Part shown: piece after piece, positions 1-8,397 of the stretch
How the letters are laid out: every line of letters begins with the position of its first letter
How positions within the stretch are numbered: position 1 is the first letter of the stretch
Origin: Verrucomicrobia bacterium IMCC26134
GTDB lineage: Bacteria; Verrucomicrobiota; Verrucomicrobiia; Opitutales; Opitutaceae
DNA length: 64,000 nucleotides
Assembly: GCA_000972765.1 (NCBI GenBank)
Contig: CP011265.1
Location: 3,531,001 to 3,595,000 of the forward strand
Direction of reading: 5' to 3'
The notes under the pieces: generated by a model
Told to the model about the DNA's origin: nothing
The model's input: only the letters and a program-made list of their open reading frames with translations
Databases searched by the model: none
Made by a program: the position numbers and the translations under genes

Positions 1-93
1 GCCACCGCCGCCGCCGCCGAAGCCACGACCGCCACCGCCGCCGCCGCCGAAGCCGCGACCACCACCGCCGCCGCCGCCGCCGAAGGAGCGACC
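1..93 (-). repeat. Tandem coding repeat for glycine-rich tail of RRM protein
   Basis: About three head-to-tail copies of a roughly 30-base unit lie at the window edge. Read on the minus strand, each encodes Arg-Gly-Phe followed by a run of glycines. The copies differ by single bases, as expected for a low-complexity coding repeat that expands and contracts by slippage. The repeat continues beyond the left edge, so the copy number is unknown. Confidence 0.85.
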
Positions 94-354
94 AGCGCCC
101 TCTTCCTTGGGACGAGCCTCGTTGACGGTGAGAGCGCGGCCGCCGAGATCGGCACCGTTCAGCTTCTCAGCGGCTTCCTTGGCCTCATCGGCGGTGCCCA
201 TGGTGACGAACGCGAAGCCGCGGGGGCGACCGGTCATCTTGTCCATGGCGACATAGACGTCGGCGACGGAGCCGAACTGGCCGAAGGCGGAACGGATCTC
301 GTCTTCGGTCGTCTTGAAGGATAGGTTACCAACATATAATTTAGCGTTGCTCAT
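1..354 (-). CDS. RNA-binding protein with RRM domain and glycine-rich tail (C-terminus cut off)
   Basis: The first 118 residues of a single-RRM protein are visible, starting at the ATG complementary to 352-354; the end lies outside the window. RNP2 (LYVGNL, residues 6-11) and RNP1 (RGFAFVTM, residues 45-52) are both intact, so single-stranded RNA binding is well supported. After about residue 80 the chain becomes a Gly/Arg/Phe repeat. The architecture is that of bacterial glycine-rich RNA-binding proteins, related in design to cyanobacterial Rbp and plant GR-RBP proteins, where roles in cold response and RNA chaperoning are known. A function in this organism is inference. The neighbouring S4 gene on the same strand ends about 220 bases upstream, so this gene probably has its own promoter. 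Confidence 0.93.
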   Translation of the reverse strand, partial: MSNAKLYVGNLSFKTTEDEIRSAFGQFGSVADVYVAMDKMTGRPRGFAFVTMGTADEAKEAAEKLNGADLGGRALTVNEARPKEEGAGRSFGGGGGGGGRGFGGGGGGGRGFGGGGGG

Positions 355-574
355 GATGTTTGATTCGTCGCTTACCCGTCTCTGCCAGTCCGTTCCCGAC
401 CATCGGGTTTCAAATCATCACTAGAGCTAACTCTTCTGACGACTCACCAGTTCCTGTCATCTTACGTATCGCTAACGATTGGCCCATCAACAACGCCATG
501 CCCTCCCAACGCAAGCTTAATTTAGTTCGAGGCTTGCGCAAGCCGACCCAAACTCCTCGAAACACGCCCCCTGC

Positions 575-985
575 TCAGGCCTCTCCCCAAAGCTCCCGCC
601 GCGCCCTGCGATCGCGTTTACCGACCGGTTTTCCCGCCGCCCCGGCCTGGGCCTGTTCGCGACTGATTTCAGCCGCCCGCGCATAGACCTCCGGCGGAGT
701 TTCATCGCGCATAAAGTCACTCAAACGCGCCGCCGCTTGCCTGCCGCGCGGCACGGCCAGCATGACCAGCTTCCGCGTCACCGCACCCACCCTCACTTCC
801 ACAATCTGCCCCGCACGCAAAGAATGAGCGGCCTTCGCCTCGCGGCCGTTCACTTGCACCCGCCCCGAACGGCAGGCTTCAGCGGCCATGGGCCGAGTCT
901 TAAACACCCGAACCGTCCATAACCACTTGTCCAAACGCGCATCCTCGAGCGCATCGTTTGCATCTAACTGTTCCGCTTTTGCCAT
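575..985 (-). CDS. S4-domain RNA-binding protein, Hsp15-like
   Basis: This is a 136-residue protein with an S4 fold between about residues 15 and 65, including the typical start RLDKWLWTVRVFKTR and the VQVNG turn. The tail is rich in Arg, Lys and Ala. Length and layout match the Hsp15 (HslR) family, which in E. coli binds stalled 50S subunits that carry nascent chains. Ribosome-associated rescue is therefore the likely role, inferred from family. The gene is divergent from the small membrane-protein gene at 1087. A 14-base perfect palindrome at 531-544 lies just past its stop and could be part of its terminator, but no clear T-tract follows it. Confidence 0.85.
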   Translation of the reverse strand: MAKAEQLDANDALEDARLDKWLWTVRVFKTRPMAAEACRSGRVQVNGREAKAAHSLRAGQIVEVRVGAVTRKLVMLAVPRGRQAAARLSDFMRDETPPEVYARAAEISREQAQAGAAGKPVGKRDRRARRELWGEA

Positions 986-1086
986 TAAAACAGCCTGTGC
1001 CTATATAAATGCCGTGCAACTACTCCCTCGATTCGCTTTTGCAGGCAAAGCGTTATAGTGTGCGGTGGTTGTCCAAGCCTTTTCCC

Positions 1087-1365
1087 ATGTTTGTCGCTCT
1101 CTCTCGTTTTTTCCGCCGCCCGCCCGTTGCTGATGAAGCTGACATCGCCTTCATCCAACACCTCCACGTCGAGCACCCTCGCGAGCCCCGCAACCGTCGC
1201 TCCGAACTTATCCTCGCGATCGGTTGGCTCCTCGTCCTCATCAAATGCGTTGTCGTGTGGTGGGCGTGCCAGACTTACTCGGTCCCCATCCACCCCGGCT
1301 GGATCATAATTCCTACTTTGATCGGAGCCGCGCTTTGCACCGGTCTCTACTGGCGACGTTTTTGA
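1087..1365 (+). CDS. Small two-helix membrane protein, unknown function
   Basis: The open frame begins at 1009, but the ATG at 1087 gives a more natural 92-residue protein starting MFVALSRFF. The first half is polar and basic, with several Arg and His. The second half contains two hydrophobic stretches (about residues 43-62 and 69-88) separated by a short Tyr/Pro loop, and it ends with Trp-Arg-Arg-Phe. This is consistent with a two-helix inner-membrane protein with both ends in the cytoplasm. I do not recognise a family. The gene is divergent from the S4 gene and precedes the gluconokinase fusion by about 80 bases. Confidence 0.6.
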   Translation: MFVALSRFFRRPPVADEADIAFIQHLHVEHPREPRNRRSELILAIGWLLVLIKCVVVWWACQTYSVPIHPGWIIIPTLIGAALCTGLYWRRF

Positions 1366-1448
1366 GCTGCGTTTAATGGATAAATTAAAGCGCCCGTATT
1401 CATTGCTACGGCTTGCGCAACCAACCCGCCGGGCCTCACCTTGACCAA

Positions 1449-2402
1449 ATGCCCGCCGTCCCAGGTCTCCGCAGCCCCTATGTCCGTGTCGGCCGTCTCG
1501 TCTACTTCGGTCGCATGCTGGATAAAATCCGCCTCCAGGCCGCCGGCAGGCTCCCAGCCGACTATGTCGCCAATCTCGGCGACTCAAAACCCACCGTTTT
1601 CGACGGTCGCATCTGCCGCTTTCTCCGCATCAATTTCGCTGATCTCACCGCCCGCACCCTCGCCGGAGGCAGCGACGCTGATATCCTGATCTGGGCCGAA
1701 ATGCACGCCGGACTGCCTCCCCGCACCGACGAGGAATGCGAGATCTGGAACGCCTTCATCACCAAACGCGGCTGGCGCGATCTCGCCACCCCGCTCGTCC
1801 GCCAGCGCGCCGCCGAGTCCGGCCTGGCAGACCGCCCCATCGAGACGATGTTCGACTACATTGATTTCGATGAGGGTCGCGACCCCGTAACCACGCGGGC
1901 ATGGGAACTCAAACCCACTGTCCTCCTCGTCATGGGCGTCTCCGGCAGCGGTAAATCCACCGTAGGCCGCGCCCTGGCCGCCGCCCTCAGCTGGGATTTC
2001 ATCGACGCCGATGATTTTCACCCGCCTGCCAATCTCGCCAAAATGTCTGCCGGCGAGCCGCTCACCGATGCCGACCGCGCCCCCTGGCTGGACGCCATCC
2101 GTGAACGCATCGCCTCCACCCTCGCGGCCGACGCTCCGGCCGTCGTCGCCTGCTCAGCCCTGAAGCAATCCTACCGCGACCACCTCTTCGTCAACCGCCA
2201 GCGTATGAGATTGGTTTATTTGCGTGGCACACGTGATCAACTGGCCATCCGTCTTGCCAGCCGCTCCGGCCACTTCATGCCCGCCTCTCTGCTCGATACC
2301 CAGCTCACCGCACTGGAAGAACCCGCCGACGCCCTTGTCGCCTCCATCACCCCGACGGCGGCCGAACTTGTCGCGATGCTCCGCACCGATCTCGGTTTGT
2401 AA
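1449..2402 (+). CDS. Fusion of DUF5069 domain and gluconokinase
   Basis: Two domains are fused. Residues 1 to about 145 resemble DUF5069, with an N-terminal LRSPYVRVGRLVYFGRMLDK block. Residues about 155-317 form a gluconokinase of the GntK type, with a perfect P-loop (GVSGSGKST), the DADDFH substrate motif and a CSALK motif. GntK phosphorylates D-gluconate to 6-phosphogluconate with ATP. The frame can be opened at a TTG at 1413, but the ATG at 1449 starts directly at the conserved DUF5069 edge and is preferred. The next gene, a second sugar-kinase-like protein, begins 28 bases downstream, so the two probably share a transcript. The role of the DUF5069 half is unknown. Confidence 0.88.
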   Translation: MPAVPGLRSPYVRVGRLVYFGRMLDKIRLQAAGRLPADYVANLGDSKPTVFDGRICRFLRINFADLTARTLAGGSDADILIWAEMHAGLPPRTDEECEIWNAFITKRGWRDLATPLVRQRAAESGLADRPIETMFDYIDFDEGRDPVTTRAWELKPTVLLVMGVSGSGKSTVGRALAAALSWDFIDADDFHPPANLAKMSAGEPLTDADRAPWLDAIRERIASTLAADAPAVVACSALKQSYRDHLFVNRQRMRLVYLRGTRDQLAIRLASRSGHFMPASLLDTQLTALEEPADALVASITPTAAELVAMLRTDLGL

Positions 2403-2430
2403 TTAACCTTAGAGATCAACGGTAACACCC

Positions 2431-3318
2431 ATGAAAATCGGCGTGGACGGCGGCGGCACCAAGACCGAGCTTATCCTGCTCGACGACAAGGGCGTCGTGC
2501 TCACGCACCACGTGGCCCCCGGCTGCAACCCCAACGTCTCGGGACCCGACGCCGCACGCCAGACCCTGCACGACGCCCTTTCCATCCTGCTCGCCAAGCT
2601 GCCCGCCACCATACCCGCATCGCCCATTACCCGCACCCTGCTCTGCATGGCGGGTGCTCCTGCCTTCTGGCGCGAAGTCGCCTCAGGCCTGCAAAGCCAC
2701 GGCCGCGTCGATACCTTCGACGACTCCGTGCCCGTGCTGGAACTCGCCACGGCCGGCGCGCCCGGCATCGCCCTGCATGGCGGCACCGGCTCCTTCGTCG
2801 CCGCCCGCGCACCCGACGGCGCGCTCCACTACGCGGGCGGTCTGGGCTGGCGTTTTGGAGACCCTGGCAGCGGCTACGATCTCGGTCGCCGCACCATCTC
2901 CCGTGCCCTGCTCGAGCTCCAAGGCTGGCACCTGCCCACCCGGCTCACCACGCTCCTGCGTGATCACACCGGCCTTTCGGATTCCCGCGCCATCACCCGT
3001 TTCTTCTACCAGCACGCCGAGCCCAACCGCCAGATCGCCGCACTCGCCCCCGCCGTCCTGCGCCTTGCCGCGGAGGGAGATCCGGCCGCTCACCAAGTGC
3101 TGGTCGAGTCCTGCACCGACATATTAAGCCTCTCGGAGGCCGTGCTCACCAAACTTTTCGCAGGGTGGCACCTTGACCACATCCCCGCCGGCGTAAGCGG
3201 CCCCGTGCTTAGCCACCCGGCCGCTCTGGCAGCCATGCGAGGAAGGTCCTCGCTTACCCTGCGTCCCCTCCCCGAATCTCCCATCGAAGGCGTCCGACGT
3301 ATGCTCACCCGCCTCTGA
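2431..3318 (+). CDS. BadF/BadG/BcrA/BcrD ATPase family protein, likely N-acetylglucosamine kinase
   Basis: This 295-residue protein starts with the phosphate-1 motif of the ASKHA fold (GVDGGGTKTELILLD) and has a second phosphate/adenosine region around GTGSFVAAR and GGLGWRFGDPGSGYDLG. These are hallmarks of the BadF/BcrA family, whose characterised members include N-acetylglucosamine kinases. A cytoplasmic amino-sugar or hexose kinase is the most likely role, but the substrate cannot be read from sequence. It lies 28 bases after the gluconokinase fusion and 24 bases before the thioredoxin-like gene, in an apparent operon. Confidence 0.85.
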   Translation: MKIGVDGGGTKTELILLDDKGVVLTHHVAPGCNPNVSGPDAARQTLHDALSILLAKLPATIPASPITRTLLCMAGAPAFWREVASGLQSHGRVDTFDDSVPVLELATAGAPGIALHGGTGSFVAARAPDGALHYAGGLGWRFGDPGSGYDLGRRTISRALLELQGWHLPTRLTTLLRDHTGLSDSRAITRFFYQHAEPNRQIAALAPAVLRLAAEGDPAAHQVLVESCTDILSLSEAVLTKLFAGWHLDHIPAGVSGPVLSHPAALAAMRGRSSLTLRPLPESPIEGVRRMLTRL

Positions 3319-3342
3319 TCCATCAACTGCAGCGCCATTGTC

Positions 3343-4098
3343 ATGTTACCCACTTTAATCCGTTTGTTGTTTATAACCGTCCTCCTGCCTCTCGGTCTAA
3401 GCGCCGCCTTAGAATTATGGCCCAACCTCGATGGCGAAAAAACGGAGGCCGAACTCATCGCCCGCAAAGGCGACTATGTCTCGTTCAAAAAAACCGACGG
3501 CTCCCGCTACCTTTACCCCTATCAAAAACTCACCCCGGCCGACAAAACCCGGGTAGATGCCCTCGAGGGCGGCACTCCAGAAGCCAATGCCACCCCGAGC
3601 TCCGCCAAAGAATCCTCGTCCGCGAAATCTGGCACCGCTCCAGCCGCCTCAAACAAGTTTGCCCGTCAGCTTGCCGGTCAGCTTGTGGCCATTAAAGAGC
3701 AGTCTCTTTCTCCCGTTTCACCCAACCGTCTCGACGGCATAAAATTTTATGCCGTCTACTTCTCCGCCCAATGGGGCCCGCCTTGCAGGGCATTTACGCC
3801 TGAACTCGTCGCCTTTTACAAAAAAATCAAAGTCAGCCATCCCGAGTTCGAGTTGATCTTTGTGAGTGCGGATAGAGACGAGAAAGCCATGACCAATTAC
3901 ATGATCGAGACCGGCATGCCCTGGCTCGCCCTGCGCCAAGGCAATTCCATTCCCCGACCGGACTACGAAAACGGCATCCCCAACCTCGTATTCGTGGACG
4001 CCAACGGCAAAGACCTCTCGACCAGCTATACGTCAGGAGGCGAGTATGAGGGCCCCCACAAGGTGATGGAGGATATCCGCCAGCACTTCCACCTGTAA
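3343..4098 (+). CDS. Secreted SHD1-like plus thioredoxin-fold protein with one active-site Cys missing
   Basis: An N-terminal signal peptide (residues 1-22) is followed by a segment resembling the SLA1-homology (SHD1) fold (about 25-75), a Ser/Ala-rich linker, and a nucleoredoxin/TlpA-like thioredoxin domain (about 125-251). The active site reads W144-G-P-P-C148 where this family normally has W-C-P-P-C. The first, nucleophilic cysteine is Gly145, encoded by GGC at 3775-3777, one base away from TGC. The remaining fold, including FVSADRDE, the cis-Pro region GIPNLVFVD and the C-terminal helix, looks intact. Disulfide reductase activity by the usual two-cysteine mechanism seems impossible. A monothiol or binding role is inference. 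Confidence 0.85.
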   Translation: MLPTLIRLLFITVLLPLGLSAALELWPNLDGEKTEAELIARKGDYVSFKKTDGSRYLYPYQKLTPADKTRVDALEGGTPEANATPSSAKESSSAKSGTAPAASNKFARQLAGQLVAIKEQSLSPVSPNRLDGIKFYAVYFSAQWGPPCRAFTPELVAFYKKIKVSHPEFELIFVSADRDEKAMTNYMIETGMPWLALRQGNSIPRPDYENGIPNLVFVDANGKDLSTSYTSGGEYEGPHKVMEDIRQHFHL

Positions 4099-4143
4099 CC
4101 GATTCTAGCGCAGACCTGGCGTCCCTTCGCCTTGGCGCAACCC

Positions 4144-5049
4144 ATGCCCGCCGCAACATCCTCCCCAGTCCTCCCTCCCTCGATTCTCGAAGAGACCGAC
4201 TGGCTGGCGCGCGCCCGCACCCACGAGGCGCGCGTTCGCGTCTGGACCGACCCCCACCAAGCCCGCGCCTCCCGAGGAGAAAAACACCCGGTCTACGACT
4301 TCCTGTTCGCCTACTATTCTTTCCGCCCCGCCTGGCTGCGCCGCTGGCACCCCGGAGCAGGAGTGGCTTTGACCGGCGATGCCGCCCGCACCTTCCTCGA
4401 TGATCCTTCGTATCACGAAACTCCTTACGGCGTTACCCTCGATCCCGCCGCCTTTCCCGCCCGCCGCCGCGACTTTGTCGCCTGGCTACGCACTTTGCTC
4501 GCCGCCACCCGCGACCGGACACCCGCCTTCGGCTGCTTCGGCCTGCACGAGTGGGCGATGGTTTACCGCCAGACACCCGACGAGGTGCGGCACAATCAAT
4601 ACCCGCTGCGTTTCCCGCCCGACGAACTCGCCCGCATCGTAGAAAGCCAGCCCGTGCGTTGCTCGCACTTCGACGCCTTCCGCTTTTTTACCCCGCCGGC
4701 CCGGCCACTGAACAAACTCCAGCCCACCCGCGAAGCCGCCCCTGACTTCGAACAGCGCGGCTGCCTCCACGCCAACATGGATCTCTACAAGTGGGCCTTC
4801 AAACTCGCCCCGTTTACGCCCTCCGAGCTCGTCGCCGATTGCTTCGAGCTGGCCCGCGACATCCGCGAGCTCGATATGCGAGCCAGCCCCTACGACCTCG
4901 CCTCCCTCGGATTTCCGCCCGTCCGTATCGAGACCACAGAGGGCCGCGCCCACTACGAGCAACACCAGCGCGCCTTCGCCGCCCGGTCCGAACCCCTGCG
5001 CGCCCGCCTCCTCGCCGTCTGTGATCAGCTTATCTTCGCCTCCACGTGA
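4144..5049 (+). CDS. Conserved protein of the family often labelled 3-methyladenine DNA glycosylase
   Basis: This is a 301-residue cytoplasmic protein from the ATG at 4144; a TTG at 4132 is possible but less likely. It carries strongly conserved blocks: GEKHPVYDFLFAYYSFRP, FGCFGLHEWAMVYR, CSHFDAFRFFTP, GCLHANMDLYKWAFKL and LDMRASPYDL. I recognise this block pattern as a family found in actinobacteria and verrucomicrobia that is frequently annotated as 3-methyladenine DNA glycosylase. I know of no experiment behind that label, and the helix-hairpin-helix of known glycosylases is not evident. The dense His, Asp, Glu and Cys conservation suggests an enzyme, possibly metal-dependent. It is 45 bases downstream of the thioredoxin-like gene. 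Confidence 0.7.
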   Translation: MPAATSSPVLPPSILEETDWLARARTHEARVRVWTDPHQARASRGEKHPVYDFLFAYYSFRPAWLRRWHPGAGVALTGDAARTFLDDPSYHETPYGVTLDPAAFPARRRDFVAWLRTLLAATRDRTPAFGCFGLHEWAMVYRQTPDEVRHNQYPLRFPPDELARIVESQPVRCSHFDAFRFFTPPARPLNKLQPTREAAPDFEQRGCLHANMDLYKWAFKLAPFTPSELVADCFELARDIRELDMRASPYDLASLGFPPVRIETTEGRAHYEQHQRAFAARSEPLRARLLAVCDQLIFAST

Positions 5050-5101
5050 TACGCGTTGCCCGACGGACAAATGCCGATTTGATCAATCACAAGTATCCGC
5101 C

Positions 5102-5578
5102 ATGCATACCTACTCCGACGAACCGGTTCTCATTAAAAATTCCCGCCGTTTCTCAACCAAACACTGGATCGCCATCATCCTGACTTTGGGTCTCGCCGGG
5201 GGCACCGTCTATATACCGATCAATAATACCATCATGGCCGAACGCGCCCATGACGCGAAACGCGGGGCGCACGGCGGATCGATCTACGCCATCACCGCCG
5301 GCGGCAAGCCCCACACGATCGAGCTGGCTTGGAACCAGAGTCGGTTTGCCCCGATTCTAGTTCCGCCGCCCTCACCCGGCACCACCTTGAAGTTAAACAG
5401 CCGGCATGGCACCGAAACCCTCAACTGGGACAACACCCTGAGTTGCTTCGGCCCCGCCGCGAAGGAAGTCGATGCGTTCACCCACTACCAACTCACGCTG
5501 GAGCTCAATGAGGGCGGCCGCACTCTCTGGCGCGACACCCTCTGGGCCTACGGCTACCAAGAGGCCCACGACCACTAG
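5102..5578 (+). CDS. Single-pass membrane protein, unknown function
   Basis: This is a 158-residue protein from the ATG at 5102; the open frame extends upstream to 5021, overlapping the previous gene. A short cytoplasmic N-terminus with basic residues precedes one transmembrane segment (about residues 22-42), and the rest, about 115 residues, would be periplasmic. That part is beta-rich and ends with a His-containing tail. No family is recognised. It follows the preceding gene closely and may be co-transcribed with it. Confidence 0.55.
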   Translation: MHTYSDEPVLIKNSRRFSTKHWIAIILTLGLAGGTVYIPINNTIMAERAHDAKRGAHGGSIYAITAGGKPHTIELAWNQSRFAPILVPPPSPGTTLKLNSRHGTETLNWDNTLSCFGPAAKEVDAFTHYQLTLELNEGGRTLWRDTLWAYGYQEAHDH

Positions 5579-5714
5579 AACAGATAACTTCACCGTTCGC
5601 CGGCGTAAACTCCCGATACTCGAACGGTTCCCGGAACAGATCAATCCAAGCCCGGCGTTTGCGTGATCTCTCCTTTGCGCTCATATAGTCCCCCTCCACC
5701 GGCACCCTAGCAGC

Positions 5715-6593
5715 ATGAACTCCCGAATCTACGAGTGCCACATCATGCACGCACGCCTCCACCCGAAGGCGCACCGATTCGGTTACAATCTCTTCATGCT
5801 CGCGCTCGATCTCGACGAACTGCCCGAGATCGCCCTACACCTCCGCGTGCTACGCATCAACGCGACCGGCATCCTCTCTTTCCGCGAACGCGACTACCTG
5901 CCGACCGACCGCCCCGCCCACAATCCCTCCCACGCGCCCAGCGCCCCCGCCCCGCTTCCAACCGCTTCCGCCACTCGGGCTCCGCTTAAAGCCCGCGTGC
6001 TCGACTACCTCGCCGCACACGGTGTCGCCACCCAGCCCGATGTCCGCGTAGTGCTCATCACTCTCCCGCGCGTCTTCGGCTATCAGTTCAACCCCGTATC
6101 GTTTTACTTCGTGTCCACCGCAGACGGGACTCCGCTCGCCAGCATCGCGGAAGTCACCAACACCTTTCGCGAAACCAAGCCCTTTCTCCTCGGCCCGGCC
6201 ACCCTTGGCACCGCCGCCTCCGCCCCTGCCTTCCATCTGCGCATCCCCAAAAACTTCTACGTCTCTCCTTTCACCGACGTCGACGTCGCCTTCGATTTTC
6301 ACCTGCGCCCCCCGGGGGATCGTCTCGCCCTGCAAATCGACGACTACATCGGATCGCGCCGCACCTTGCTCACCACCGTAAGCGGTCGACCCCGTGCTCT
6401 GCGCGACCGCACCCTGGCCTGGTTTGGGATTAAATACCCGTTCGTCACCCTGCAGGTCATCGCAGCCATTCACTGGCAGGCCTTGCGCCTTTACCTAAAA
6501 AACGTCCCTTGGTTCGCCAAAGCCGCCCGCCCCGCCGATCAACGCGACCTCTATCATCCGCACGCCTCTCTCACCGCCGACACCCGCCCATGA
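5715..6593 (+). CDS. DUF1365 protein, likely lipid-modification partner
   Basis: This is a 292-residue DUF1365 protein. Typical features are the start SRIYECHIMHARLHPKAHRF, the LITLPRVFGYQFNPVSFY block and the C-terminal VTLQVIAAIHWQALRLYLKNV block. DUF1365 genes are commonly found next to cyclopropane-fatty-acid-synthase-like genes, as here, where its stop overlaps the start of the next gene by ATGA. A role in fatty-acid modification together with that enzyme is inference from this recurring neighbourhood. No biochemical activity is established from sequence. Confidence 0.88.
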   Translation: MNSRIYECHIMHARLHPKAHRFGYNLFMLALDLDELPEIALHLRVLRINATGILSFRERDYLPTDRPAHNPSHAPSAPAPLPTASATRAPLKARVLDYLAAHGVATQPDVRVVLITLPRVFGYQFNPVSFYFVSTADGTPLASIAEVTNTFRETKPFLLGPATLGTAASAPAFHLRIPKNFYVSPFTDVDVAFDFHLRPPGDRLALQIDDYIGSRRTLLTTVSGRPRALRDRTLAWFGIKYPFVTLQVIAAIHWQALRLYLKNVPWFAKAARPADQRDLYHPHASLTADTRP

Positions 6594-7909
6594 GTTCGCC
6601 CACTCCCGCACCCGCCGCCTCAAGCGATGCCTTCCTCACCGCCGCCGACGAATGCGGCCCTCTCTGCCGGCGGCTCGTGCTCCGTGCCTTCCGGAACATG
6701 CAGCTCGGACACCTGCGCATCACCCTGCCCGAGGGCCTGGTGGTGGAATACGGCTCTCACCCCGACGCCCTCGCACGACGCCTGCCCCTCGGCCTCTCCA
6801 GCGAAGCGCACATTCGCGTCAAACGCCCCGCCTTTTTCCGCAAATGTCTCCTCGCAGGCGATATCGGCTTCGCCGAAAGCTACCTCGACGGCGATTGGGA
6901 AACCCCTGATCTGGCCAGCCTGATCGCCTGGTTCATCCTCAACGTCGAACATGCCCCCACCCTTTCGGGCTCCGTCCGAAAAACCGGCCAGACTTTATTC
7001 ATCAACGCCCTCCGCTTCGCCAACCGAATCGGCCATCTCCTGCGCCCCAACTCCCGCGCCACCGCCCGTCGCAACATCGCCGAGCACTACGATCTCTCCA
7101 ACGATTTCTTCCAGCTCTTCCTCGACCCTTCGATGATGTATTCCAGCGCCCGCTGGCCCGCCCACGCCGCCGACCTTTCCCTCGAGGCCGCCCAGCGGGA
7201 GAAAAACGACGCCCTTTGCCGCTCCCTCCGCCTCGCCTCCTCCGACCATGTGCTCGAGATCGGCTCCGGCTGGGGCGGCTGGAGTATCCAGGCTGCCACG
7301 ACCTACGGCTGCCGCGTCACCACCCTCACCATCTCTCGCCAGCAATACGATCTCGCCATCGCCCGCGTCGCCGCCGCCGGCGTGGCCCACCTCGTCGAGG
7401 TGAAGTTCTGCGACTACCGCGACATCACCGGCACCTTCGATAAAATCGTCTCCATCGAGATGATGGAGGCCCTCGGCCACTCCTACCTGCCCGCCTATTG
7501 CGACGTCCTTGCCGCCCGCCTCAAACCCGACGGCCTGCTCGCCCTGCAATTCATCACCTGCCCCGACGAGCGCTACGCCTCCTTCCGCCAGGGCGTGGAC
7601 TTTATCCAGAAACACATCTTTCCCGGCTCCCTCCTGCTCTCCCTGAATCGCGTCAACCAGCAGCTCGCCCGCGCCGGCGGCTTTACCCTTCACCACCTGG
7701 AGGACTTCGGCCAGGACTACGCCCGCACCCTGCGCCTCTGGCACGACACCTTCCGCGCCCAGCGCGAAGCCGTGCTCGCCCTCGGCTTTGACGAGCGCTT
7801 CCTGCGCAAATGGAGCTACTACCTCGCCTACTGCGAGGCCGCCTTCGCCATGCGCAACATCTCGGTCGTGCAGACCCTCCACACCCGCGCCAACAACGTC
7901 GCATTCTGA
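6590..7909 (+). CDS. Cyclopropane-fatty-acyl-phospholipid synthase family methyltransferase
   Basis: The true start is the ATG at 6590, which overlaps the DUF1365 stop and gives 439 residues; the frame opens earlier at 6509. An N-terminal lipid-binding region (about residues 20-120) precedes a Rossmann SAM-dependent methyltransferase with the SAM loop VLEIGSGWGGWSI and the family block RRNIAEHYDLSNDFFQLFLDPSMMYSS in separate stretches. The catalytic-region motif VSIEMMEALGH is present. Family members transfer a methyl or methylene group to the double bond of membrane phospholipid acyl chains. The tight overlap implies translational coupling with DUF1365. The product (cyclopropane, methyl-branched or furan-type acyl chain) cannot be told from sequence. 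Confidence 0.93.
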   Translation: MSSPTPAPAASSDAFLTAADECGPLCRRLVLRAFRNMQLGHLRITLPEGLVVEYGSHPDALARRLPLGLSSEAHIRVKRPAFFRKCLLAGDIGFAESYLDGDWETPDLASLIAWFILNVEHAPTLSGSVRKTGQTLFINALRFANRIGHLLRPNSRATARRNIAEHYDLSNDFFQLFLDPSMMYSSARWPAHAADLSLEAAQREKNDALCRSLRLASSDHVLEIGSGWGGWSIQAATTYGCRVTTLTISRQQYDLAIARVAAAGVAHLVEVKFCDYRDITGTFDKIVSIEMMEALGHSYLPAYCDVLAARLKPDGLLALQFITCPDERYASFRQGVDFIQKHIFPGSLLLSLNRVNQQLARAGGFTLHHLEDFGQDYARTLRLWHDTFRAQREAVLALGFDERFLRKWSYYLAYCEAAFAMRNISVVQTLHTRANNVAF

Positions 7910-7968
7910 ACGCTGTCCGACCGGTCTTCGCCCAGTCAGGCAGCCGCCAGTGTCAGGCTCTTTAATCC

Positions 7969-8385
7969 ATGTCCGCCCTTCGTCTCTGGTTTTCCTTCGT
8001 GCTGCTCGCCATGCTCGGCGTGATCGGCTGGGCCAGCTCCCGCTGCGCCCTCTTTGATATCCCGCGCGAGGTGCTCACCCATCCGTGGTTCATCGCGACC
8101 TTGCTCGATGCCTACTTCGCCTTCATCGCCTTTTGGGTATGGGTCGCCTGGAAAGAGGGCACTATTGCCGCCCGGGTGCTGTGGCTGACCACCCTCCTGC
8201 TCTGGGGAAATCCCGCCGTCGCCGGCTACATGCTGCTCGAACTCGCCCGCGTGAAGCGCGACCAGGGCGGGCTGGACGCCGTCTTCACCGTCAGGCGCCC
8301 CGGCCGCGCACGACTGCCGGCGATTCTCACGTTACTAGGCATTGCGGTCTATGCACTGGGGGCCAAATCCTTCCTCTTTGCCTAA
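7969..8385 (+). CDS. DUF1475 membrane protein
   Basis: This 138-residue protein has four predicted membrane helices. The segment TLLDAYFAFIAFWVWVAWKE matches my recollection of the DUF1475 signature, in which a helix with Asp and Tyr precedes a Trp/Val-rich helix ending in Lys-Glu. It starts 59 bases after the cyclopropane-synthase-like gene and ends 12 bases before the DUF2062 gene, so all four genes probably form one operon. Function is unknown. The context suggests a membrane-lipid role. Confidence 0.75.
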   Translation: MSALRLWFSFVLLAMLGVIGWASSRCALFDIPREVLTHPWFIATLLDAYFAFIAFWVWVAWKEGTIAARVLWLTTLLLWGNPAVAGYMLLELARVKRDQGGLDAVFTVRRPGRARLPAILTLLGIAVYALGAKSFLFA

Positions 8386-8397
8386 ATCAGCCGCGCC

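Noticed and set aside
1-93. Regularly spaced GC-rich repeats that could suggest a CRISPR array
   Set aside because: The units are contiguous, in frame with the RRM gene and encode Gly/Arg/Phe; there are no unique spacers.
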